The notes under the pieces are model-generated. The model saw only the letters and a program-made list of their open reading frames with translations, did no database searches and was not told where the DNA came from. Position numbers and translations under genes: made by a program. A stretch of 60,000 bases of DNA from Bolinopsis microptera. Lineage: Eukaryota; Ctenophora; Tentaculata; Lobata; Bolinopsidae. Numbering within the stretch: position 1 is the first letter of the stretch; each line of letters begins with the position of its first letter. Shown here piece by piece: positions 26,701 to 38,700 of this stretch. The stretch is from contig NC_087079.1 of the NCBI RefSeq assembly GCF_026151205.1, positions 4,609,230 to 4,669,229 of the forward strand. The letters run 5' to 3'.

Positions 26701-29700
26701 TGTGATTATGATTAATATGGCATTATGATTCATTTCCATTCAACATTTTCAATCCTCGTCATTTATCTCGCAAATCTCGAGAAAAGGATGGCGAAACTTT
26801 TGATAGCGGCCTGCCATAGACAACTGTCAAACGGAACACATAAAGATATAAGCTGAGTAAACATGTCAATATTACGTATTATATAAATACATGATATTAT
26901 AACATATTTTAATTATTAACGTACGAGGGCATATATATATATATAAGCTGGTTATTACCCATAACCAAAAGTAGCTAGAGCCGTTAATTATGTCCGCTTT
27001 ATAACAGTGTATAATAGAGCCTGTATAACATTTAATACATGATCATCATCATCATCTCTGTGAAAGGCCCCTAATTAGTACAACTTCGATTATAAATGTT
27101 ACCTACAACTCCTCTTGCATAGACCCAGACTGTAAACGTTTAACATGTGTTCCATTTGGTTAAACCCAGACTGTAAACGTTTAAGGTACAATAAGACTTC
27201 TATAACTTTTTTGTACGGGTATGTAAAATGACCGAAGCAAGTTCTCCGGTCGTTTACTGAAAGCGTTTTTGCGGATGTGAGATTGTGAGGTTCAACCTCG
27301 TTTTTTTAACGATTTTTTCAGGTCCAAGATTTTCAAAATTGAATACAAAATTTTTAAAGGCCTATCTCAAAATTTTGGCATGAACGATCTCTTCTAAATG
27401 GTCCCTAGAACATATCCTGAAAGTTTCAGGGTGATTGCTCAAAAAATGTAGGAGAAGATAGATTTTTAGACTCGATTTTCAGAATTTGCGATTGAAAATC
27501 GCTCGCGCAATACAATTACACATAAGCGCTGACCTTAGACCGGCGATAATTTCGGCTAGGAAAAATATTTTTCCATGGGACCGAAAGCAGCTGGTAGATA
27601 TCACTCCCCTCTACCAGAAACAACTACAAAGTCAATTTCGAGAGAATTTTGATGAAGACCCCCCCCCCCCCCCCCCCCGGCCGCCCCCCCCCCCCCCCCC
27701 CCCCCCCCCGGCCCCCTTAAAGGACAATCACTTCGCTCTATATATCGCCAATATCGGCCACGCTAAACATCTTGATACACCTACCAGTTCATGTGATGGA
27801 GAAAAGGATCAGCATATGCAAATTATTGCAGCGGATTATTTTAATCACAAGAAAAAGACAAAGAAAGAAACGAAATGTACATGATTATGATACTGCTGAC
27901 TACTGACTGCTGACTGGCGAATGACCTACATTATTACAGCTCAGTGACTATTACCTCTGGCAGTTCCACTGTATATGAGCAACTAACATTTCGTCAGAAA
28001 ACACCTCCCAAAATTCCTCCTATACACTGTTATCTGATGTACATCTCATTTAAATCGGCAAATCTGAGAAATCAAAAGCGAAAGCAACGGGAACATCTGG
28101 TGGAGGTGTGGTGGTGTGACATTTTATCATAATATTAATTGCTCTCTGTAAAATCTGTATATTTTATTTAGCCATGTTGACAATCCCCGGAATAACGGTG
28201 ATTAATGACAGTTGGCAGGCTATGATCAATCTAAAAATCATCTCATTCTTCCGGAGGCTTATAATTGGAAACTCGTTCCCTATTCTATAAGGCTGTCAGA
28301 CGAATATCTATATGAAACTATTACAACATTACAATGATTATCGGCTTTTGTCGCATTTAATAAAATTAAGCTTTTTATCGAACTCTTTCCTCTCCCCAGT
28401 GTTTCATCAACAGGACTGATAGCTCACTGACCAACCATCTACTTACCAGAAATAAAAAACAAGCTGCTAATTAAAACAATCCAAAATAAAGGAGCTCTCA
28501 TTAGAAAGTTAGAAATGATAATAAACTCTTTCAGACGGTGTGTGAGCAGCTTCAGACCACGTGTGCTAACGCAGAGAGACAGTATAAAGACTACTGTAAC
28601 TTAGCGGAACAGACTGTCTTACAGATGAACAATCTCCACAAGAATATCGTGACTGTGGAGAAGGAACTGCAGGGAAAAAGGTTAGTTACAACTAAACTGG
28701 CAATTAAGTTAGCAACCGAACTAGCAACCGAACTAGCAACCAAACTAGCAACATAACTAGCAACCAAACTAGCAACCAAACTAGCAACCAAACTTGTAAC
28801 CAAACTAGCAACCAAACTAGCAACCAAACTAGCAACCAAACTAGCAACTAAACTAGCAACTAAGCTAGCAACCAATTTAGCAACCAAACTACCAACCAAA
28901 CTACCAACCAAACTACCAACCAAACTAGCAACGAAGCTAGCAACCAAGCTAGCAACCAAGCTAGCAACCAAGCTAGCAACCAAGCTAGCTACTCTTGAAA
29001 AATTACCTGTTTGACTGCTTTAACTCTGTGATAACATGTAGTATTTCTTGGAATCAAGTGATCTAACAATACAAATCTATCAGTCAGAATATTTAAGATT
29101 GTTGGGTATTATACCCGGATACCAGATATTTTATATCTGTTTTAAATAGTCCTAAGTATCCGGGTGACCGGTTTTTCTCTGTATTACTGACCGGATGTAA
29201 TAACTTACTTTCGTGGATTCTTTGGACAAGCGATGAATATACCAAACTACAGTAGAACATCCATGAACAAAAAAAAGATAAAGGAAAAGTTAAGTGAGTA
29301 AGGTTAAAATTGGCTGCTTCACTAAAGTAAAACGGTCGTGTAGCCAGTGTTGAAGCGTCCCCTTCTGTTATCAGGCCGCCTTTCAGTGCTTCATAATTAA
29401 CATAGGCCCTAGTAGTCATCAGTTCACGTGCACATCTTTCATAATTACTTGAGACGAAAAGTGAGATTCTCTTGATTTGATTATGGTAAACCTTTTTACA
29501 AATCTTGTGTGCAGAAGATTGCAACCAGCTTCATCTATCCTGCAGGTCATTATAATCCAGCAAATATGAGTGCAGAAGCGAAATGTTTGCAAGTGATGTA
29601 ACTGTAAGCTTTTGGCTTTTGGGCACCAAATTATCACCATGAGTTTGCTTAGCATGTACTTCTAGAGTAACACTTCCTAAACTTACTGTCTAATTATATC

Positions 29701-32700
29701 ATAGTCACATATACTGTCTACGTGCTTCATATTATGAGTGCATTGTTTAAATCAGCCCTTTAACATCCCTCGATTGTGTCTGTAAAATTAAAACTAAATT
29801 CCGTCATGCTGTTCAACCACACGTAGAATTTCATAATGACGTCACTATAATGAGCAGGTACATGCTCCTTTATTTTGGAGAATAGTCTACAAATAAATAA
29901 TGAATGATGACCAGAAAAATATTACGGAGATATTGGAATAAGTTGGCGGTTAATAAAGAAAAGTTTAATCCTAAAGCATGCCAACACGAATATTCAAACA
30001 ATTGAAATACAGTTATTCACATACAGTAATTCACATTTAGAATTCTACAGAATAATAATAATAATACTGTAATAACTTAAAGTATTCGCGTTCGCGATAC
30101 TAAATACCTGAAGTAGTTCTCCATTGTTCTGGAAAGTTTTGAAATGTATTGGAATGTTCTGGACCGTTCTCCGAGGCTCACATGATCTGTACATCAGGTC
30201 CGAGCTCCGAGACTCCAACTCCAAGCTGGATCAGATACAGTCCGTGCTGCAGGACCGCCAGGAGAAGCTACACTTACTCGAGAGGAAACTCCTGTCTTAC
30301 GCTCAGAAACTCACCAGCTCCAAGACAACTCTAGGTAAGAATACCGAGCAGCAATCATGTACTCTATGGGAAGGTATTAAGCAGTACAAATGAAAGCATT
30401 ACAAAAATATACTGGGCAGTTCAAAACATAATCGAGTGAAAGCACTAAAACAAATATACAGAGCAGTTCAAGATACAGTCATGTAATACCACTTGTCAAG
30501 GCACATTTACACTAGCTGTAAAACTAAAGGGAATCTGGTACTGGACAATGCATTATGCGGGCGTTATTATAAATATATTTTCTAGGAAAGTGCGCCGCGT
30601 CGCCTGTCCGGCACATCTTCACTTGATTATTGAAGCCCTACTCATTAAGATATTAGTGTTAAGCAAAAGCAAAAGCTAGCTCAGCTCAACGTAGAACATA
30701 CCATCTAGGTAATCAACACTTTACATGCCTCTCATTTCATAACCTTCCAGAAGAAAACCAGAACAACATTTCGAGTTTAGCACTGCAGAAATCTGACTTA
30801 GACAGTGAAATGGGGATGTTGAAACGAGAAATTGACAGCCTTGAGGGGTCAAAACAGAGAACAAACGAAGAAGTGAACGGTCAAAGAAACGTTCTGGATA
30901 ATCTAAGGTGAGAGAGAGAGAGGGAGAGAGAGAGAGAGAACGTATATTTACCGCTCTAGTCTCTACATGTAAAAACTCGTTTGAATCGTTACTTAAAATT
31001 GAGAACCAACTTTTGCTTTCGTGTTCACGGAGAGGCTATATAATATACTTATTAGTTATCATTTAAGTGATAGTTGAAAGCGTTTCAAGTTGCAAAGTCA
31101 TTATGCGTTATTAGCCTTTTCTCATATTTTCACCAGAGAATTGTTCCGCCATTTTAATCTCACGTGGAAATCTTGATAACAGGAAAGATTTGGCTGCCTG
31201 CCAGAGGCAGCACAAGCAAGAGATGGCGAAGTACAACAAACTTATGAGAGAGAAAACGAAATATGATTCAGAGGTGAAATCTGCCAAGGCGTCATGCGAC
31301 AGTTATTCTCAAAACTTAGGTTAGTCTTGGTTCGTTGAACCAGTGATGTTTTCAATCTTCATCTGTGTTCTTTGCTGGATTATCTTTCATACCGGAAATG
31401 TATACTACCATTTTTTGGACTCGGATCAAAAACCCAGAATTGAGGTTACCGCTGGACAATATTTCTGCACTTTAATAAAATAATAGTTTAAAGATAATAA
31501 TTATCATGTGCTACGTGGAATAGTGGAATAGTGGCTTGATGCCCAGATGCCATGTGCGTTTATACAATGCCATGTGCGTTTATACAAAGTCCGTGAACAA
31601 TGCCTCATTAAAAAGTTAAAACAGTGACAAACTGTGCTTCCAATTGATCATCGGACAATAGTTTGATTATAACCATTGTGACAAGCATGGGAAAATAATA
31701 CAAAACGACGACAAAATTCTCGTTATTATTAAGTCGTATAGTCGCATGTCGCAGATTTGATTGAAAATTTGTAGAATAAATTTTGTCAATGAATATAAGT
31801 ATTAACTTATTAAGTGGTTGTCAAAGTTAGTTAATACTGTTCCGGGCACAATACTTTTGAAATGAAATGAAAGATCTCCATTGTTAATTGTCCAAACAGC
31901 TCACTCAGAAATTCCTCATCATTTCAATATTTAAACAACTCTAATCGACCAATCTTACTAATAAATTAATGTTTAGCTACTTTAAACGCAGGTACACAAA
32001 AAAATGGAACATATGTATGTGTATAATTAGGAGCATTAGAACACTCGGGGTACATTGAATCAGGTTTTGATTGTACCGAGTCCTCAGGCCCTAAGAGGAA
32101 AAATACGTATCGTACCGGGGGTTAAATACGTACGATACAAGCAGTCGGATTAACTGCTTTAAACTAGAATCTTCTAGGATATCCAGAACGTGACTTATTT
32201 GCGGAAAACCAAAGTGGTAAAAAGGTGGTAAAAAAGTGGTAATTGTGGATTTTCCTGAAGTCAAAAATTTTGGGAACTCTCTGTAATGATTCCTGGGACC
32301 TGTCCCGACCATACCCCGTTAAAATCGCTTTGTTGCGAATTTTGTCCGACAAAAAGACGTATTTGACTGTACTAGATAAGTACGTACAATCTTAGCTGAG
32401 GCCTACTCCAGCTACCTTAACTAACCTAAACCTCAGCGCGGATGAAGCAGGACGAACAAGTGACGAAGGAGAGGATGAGTGAACTATCACGTGACCTGGC
32501 GGCTGTTTCCCAGGAGTTTAAGGAGAAGAGTGCTAGTTTGAGGAGTGTGGAGGAGTTGAAGAGTCAGACCTCTCACCTTGATCATGAGATAAAACAAAAA
32601 TCAGAGGTGAGTCAAACCCCGCCGGAACGGTGAAATCACACAACACCCACTGTGCAAATATTTTTAGATGACTTTTTTGTGTTATTTCCGTACTGCAATT

Positions 32701-35700
32701 ACTCGATTAAAAGAATGTTCGCGTTGGAAAACAATTTTGAGTAAAGTAAAGTGAAGGATTTAAACTTAGAATTGGGATACCTGATGCCATTAATTTTCGC
32801 TTTAAAATAAAGAATGAAGATACCATGTCACTGCTCACATTTCAAACGATATACTAATCAACGCAAAAATTCCAGTTTCTTATTTAAAAACGCGGACACA
32901 AATCCATGCACTTAAAATTCTAGTTTCTTATTTACAAACGCGGACACAAATCCATGCACTCAAAATTCTAGTTTCTTATTTACAAACGCGGACACAAATC
33001 CATACACTTAAAATTCTAGTTTCTTATTAACAAACGCGGACACAAATCCATGCACTTAAAATGTTAGTTTCTTATTAACAAACGCGGACACAAGTCCATG
33101 CACTTAAAATTCTAGTTTCTCATTTACAAACGCGGACACAAATCCATGCACTTAAAATTTTAGTTTCTTATTTACAAACGCAGACACAAATCCATGCACT
33201 TAAAATTCTAGTTTCTTATTAACAAACGCGGACACAAATCCATGCACTTAAAATTCTAGTTTCTTATTAACAAACGCGGACACAAATCCATGCACTTAAA
33301 ATTCTAGTTTCTTATTAACAAACGCTGAAACAAAATCCATGCACTTAAAATTCTAGTTTTTTATTTACAAACGCTGAAACAAACTCGTTCCTACTGATAA
33401 TGCCGTCCCCGTCCGAATCAATCTGGTCCATCAGAGCAACCACCTCACGGTCTGAAAACCTAGCGTCCATGCTGAACAACGTGGCTTTAAACTCAGCTCT
33501 GTCTATGTAACCGTTTCCATCCGAGTCAAAGAGTCTGAACACTGAGTCGTATTGGTCCGTGAGGGAAACCATGGGGTTGTGCTGGCGGGACATTAGTCTA
33601 ATGAACTCCGAGCGAGTGAGCACTCCGTCGTTGTTGGAGTCTACTGTTGAAATCATCTCTAGTACTTCTGCCTCTAGGGGATTGTTTGGTATTAAGAGCT
33701 AGATTTGTGGATTGATATATCTACCGTAAATATTTTTCCTGTTGAAGAATTTGTTCAATTTAAGACAATTTTCAAGTAATAATTCTTCTAGATCTTTACT
33801 TGAATGGTGACACATATTTTCAAGTAATATTTCAAACTTACACTTCTAGATCTTTACTTTAATGGTGACACATATTTTCAAGTAATATTTCAAACTTACA
33901 GTTACACCAGATAATTATAGTGATTAAATAACCTACCTGTCGGTCTGAGTCCAATATTCTTAAGCAACTCGTTCAGTTCATCAACAGACATGGTTCCATC
34001 ATTATTAATATCAAACTTAGAATAAGCATCCTCGTACTCCGTGATCTGTTCTATCGTTAACACAACCGGTCTCAGATTTAACCTCTTATCCATCATTGTT
34101 GAGAGCCTGGTTCCACCCTGCTGCATTTTATACCCAGCAGTTGATTCTCGTCTCAGATGTTTAGGCACCGGTCCCGGGAGAAACATGTTGGTGGAGTCCA
34201 GGAACTTCTTCATCGTTGCGTTTCTCTCGGTGACAGTGTCATCGTGCTCTGCTTTGACATCTTGTATTACAAGTGGGATTGGTATGGGCATGGTTAGTTT
34301 GCCGTTAGAATCGGATTGAGATGCTGCTTCTCCATTGTTTTCTGGCTGCAGAGTTAGTTTCTTCTTCCATCGAGGTGATAACCTTAACGAATCTTTTATC
34401 TTCTGCAATTTATGCTTGCTTTTTGGGCTTGAGTCAGATTCTTTGCTCATTTCAAATCAAGACACAAACAAATTTTAAAGCGTACAAGTGTCTTCCTAGC
34501 TGTTCGACATCATAGTCCTACTTATTGTCAAGAAGATGAGACCGGTTAGAACTTTAAACTGTAATTTGGGCAATTTAAGCCATTATTTCAGAGAGGACTA
34601 CGCAATTTGCATGACAGATAATTGACAAATGTATCATAATTCTGTGGCATGTTTCCAGTTTAGTAGCTTAACTTATTTCCCGTCATCAATGATCATATAA
34701 TTACTGAAAAAATGGACGTTTAATCGTTTTTCGACTTAGGTAATGGACTATTAAATTTCATAATCTAACGGCTTTTGAGAAATGATTCCATTAATTTTTT
34801 CATATTGCGTTGAATTGTTCAAATTTTGTCGCCGATTCAATGAGATAATTTGTGCTATTATGTAATTAAAAAGATTATAGCAAAATTTCCAATAATTCGA
34901 GCGATTCGTCACAAATTCTGAGTATTGGAAACATTAAATTAAATTTCTAATCATTGATAATTTCAGCGATAGTTTTGACTTGCGATATTTTATGCAATTC
35001 TGTAACACACTGCGTCAAAATACCACCGGAAACACTCGCAATTATCTTAATAATTCTACCATAAAAGCATAATGACCATAGCTCTGAGTCTGCGGCCTAG
35101 GTCCTTAAATCCTGGTTATAAAACTCACGTGTTTAGCACTTTTCAGCACTTTTCAGCACTTTTGAACATTAGTTTTCAGCTGCACTTTTCTACAATGAAA
35201 CACAATACCAATAAAAGAACAGTCCCTGATTCAGGTGTTATCTAAATATGATGAAAAGTTGGGAGAGATAAGCAAGGTTAAGGAGGCTGCCATGGAAAAG
35301 GAAATGTTACTCAAAGATTCTGAGACCAAGGTATATTTACATTTTTTATCTGGGTTTCCCTGACTGTTGAAACCTTATTTTCATGTTTATCGATTTTAAT
35401 CGATCTATTATTATCTACTTATACAAACTTTGGTTTACCAGGATCTATTATTACAGGTGGCAAACTTACAGAACCAAATAGAAGACTTAACTAAAACATC
35501 TCAAGAAAAGCAGCAGTCCGAATACGTGGCCACTACTGGGTAAATAACCGTTATGTAGGATATAATTATGTTAATTATATATACTTATATTTAAGGCTTC
35601 TTGGAGATTGTGGGTTAGTGGCGACGAGTTTTCTGTAACTTCCAGCAGATTGTGGATTAATTTCAGGGTGTTTTCTGTAACTTCCAGCAGATTGTGGATT

Positions 35701-38700
35701 AATGTCAGGGTGTTTTTTCTGTATTTAGCTGTTCATCTGACATTAAAGAACATCGCATTTTATGTAAAGGCTTGACAAAATGAAGATTTGTCAGGCTGAC
35801 TTTTGGTTTTGTAAATTTTTCTATGAGGCTATTCAAAAATATTTTATTTAAAAAGGAAACGTACAGCTGCCGCGCCAGTCAAGTAGAAATATTATCTTAC
35901 TTGACGATTTCTATAACTGAAGATTTGTGGTTTTTAGATTTATCAGCTCATTCAGAACGAATTAAATTGGAATTAAAATCCGAAATTCTTAGGTTAAAAA
36001 AGAATATGAAGAAGTTGAAAAAGCACCTGAAGTCTCAAATGGAGAGCTCGTCGCAACTGAAGAAGGAGCTGGCGGAACAGGTTGCTACTGCTAAAACATT
36101 GGAGCTAGACCTTCTGGCTCAGCGTGATGTTAGTTTGCACAAATTAATAAGTTCTTGAACAGTTGAGAAAGTTTAATCATTATTTTTTATTATCTCGAAA
36201 TCATTGTTTCAGGACTACAAGTAATTTTCCTATTGTTATACAATTGAAAGAGAGAGAAAAAAATCTCTTTCTCCAGACCGGCAGACCTGGTTGTACAGCT
36301 ACTAAAACAACTATTAATATATATATATATATGTGGTTTAAATCGTCCTCCTCAGAAGCAGACATAGCTTCATTCTCTCCCTGTCATCTTTCATAACTAT
36401 GATATGGACATTAGGACAGGTCAGTTTCAAATCATCCTAGCGTGGTGTCCACTATCCATAACCCTCTCACTATCCTACAGGCACATAACTCCATCCTAGC
36501 GTGGTGTCCACTATCCGTAACCCTCTCACTATCCTACAGGCACATAACTCCATCCTAGCGTGGTGTCCACTATCCGTAACCCTCTCACTATCCTACAGGC
36601 ACATAACTCCATCCTAGCGTGGTGTCCACTATCCGTAACCCTCTCACTTTCCTACAGGCACATAACTCCATCCTGGCAACCTTGGAGGAAGACAATGAAG
36701 CTTTACATTCTAAGTGCGAGGAGCAACTTCTCGAAATAGAGACCCTCAGGTGTTTTATTTTGGATGTTTTAGTAGATTTTCAATGTTCTTCTTACTTCAA
36801 TTTATACTTGACAGGGGCTTCTTCGTCATAATAAAGTTCAATGCCCATTTCCTCGCAGCCCTAATATTTGAAAATGCTATGCATTTAACGGCTAAATGTT
36901 TATTTTTGTCGTTTTTTTTTGCATTGACTACATGTCCGCTAATTTTAGCTGATTTTCGCCAGATTGGAGCTGACAGCCAGTCGTCATAATTTGGGTACAA
37001 AACAAGCTGAACTAACCTTTGTGGCAGAGGATATTTTTAACAAATCCGTTCACGGAGACATGGACAACAGACTTGCTGCTCTGGGGGCACGGGACGAAAT
37101 TAGGAATGTAAGTGTGCGGTCACGTGATAAAATTCTCAATACATATTAGGAATGTAAGTGTTGTTGCTTGAAGGAAAGATCTAGAATCATTGTGGCATAT
37201 CTTTTTATAGCAGTAATTGCACCAGTGTGAAATTACTGATGGGTGATGAAAGGAAGTTGTCTCAATACATTTGTTAAGCGAGACTATGGAGCGCCTCACT
37301 GTGCCAATCCTCTTTCGCTTTTGGCTGGGAGCTCGGTACTATGACTTTAGTTGGTTTCTCCGTGCTGTGTAGATATTTGAGTAAATACTTAAATAGGCTG
37401 ATATAGTCCTTAACTCCACGTGGCAAACTTACCGCCTTTTTCATAAGGAAGGAGATGTCAGGATGTGATGAGTATGAGCAGTATCTTACTATCTTCTTTT
37501 GGTTTTTTAAATTCTGTCATAAATTCCATTCAGAAAATAGGTAAATAGAAATTCGAAATTGTTGATTGAGTCAATGTCCAGTACTGGGTGTTACCATTGT
37601 TATCTAGACAATCTTTAGCTCTGTGTCTGTACTCTGTCTACGATAGGTTCACGAAAACAAATAATACTCTGTTAACTCGTAAAATGCGATACTTGACACT
37701 TTAATAGATGTCGTACAAGAATAATCCGGAAATAACAGTTATAATCATTCGACTGACTTACTACTGCTGAGAAGGCTGCTTGTACCGCCTCTTCCCGTCC
37801 TGCCCACTGATCACTGTACCCATGTCCCGCCCTGACTGACTTACTACTGCTGAGGAGGCTGCTTGTACCGCCTCCTCCCGTCCTGCCCACAGATCACTGT
37901 ACCCATGTCCCGCCCTGACTGACTTACTACTGCTGAGGAGGCTGCTTGTACCGCCTCTTTCCGTCCTGCCCACTGATCACTGTACCCATGTCCCGCCCTG
38001 ACTGACTTACTACTGCTGAGGAGGCTGCTTGTACCGCCTCCTCCCGTCCTGCCCACAGATCACTGTACCCATGTCCCGCCCTGACTGACTTACTACTGCT
38101 GAGGAGGCTGCTTGTACCGCCTCTTCCCGTCCTGCCCACAGATCACTGTACCCATGTCCCGCCCTGACTGACTTACTACTGCTGAGAGGCTGCTTGTACC
38201 GCCTCTTCCCGTCCTGCCCACTGATCACTGTACCCATGTCCCGCCCTGACTGACTTACTGCTGCTGAGGAGGCTGTTTGTACCGCCTCTTCCCGTCCTGC
38301 CCACTGATCACTGTGCCCATGTCCCGCCCTGACTGACTTACTACTGCTGAGAAGGCTGCTTGTACCGCCTCTTCCCGTCCTGCCCACTGATCACTGTACC
38401 CATATCCCGCCCTGACTGACTTACTACTGCTGAGGAGGCTGCTTGTACCGCCTCTTCCCGTCCTGCCCACTGATCACTGTACCCATGTCCCGCCCTGACT
38501 GACTTACTACTGCTGAGGAGGCTGCTTGTACCGCCTCTTCCCGTCCTGCCCACTGATCACTGTACCCATGTCCCGCCCTGACTGACTTACTACTGCTGAG
38601 GAGGCTGCTTGTACCGCCTCTTCCCGTCCTGCCCACTGATCACTGTACCGGGTACCCATGTCCCGCCCTGACTGACTTACTACTGCTGAGGAGGCTGCTT

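Noticed and set aside
27486-27884. 132-residue frame with a polyproline core
   Set aside because: The core is a poly-C tract and the flanks have no splice support or recognisable domain.
28591-28983. 130-residue VASL-repeat frame on the minus strand
   Set aside because: Translation of the 12-bp intronic array, ending antisense to a real exon.
32875-33365. CRISPR-like regular array
   Set aside because: The 48-bp units are head to tail with no unique spacers, in an animal genome.
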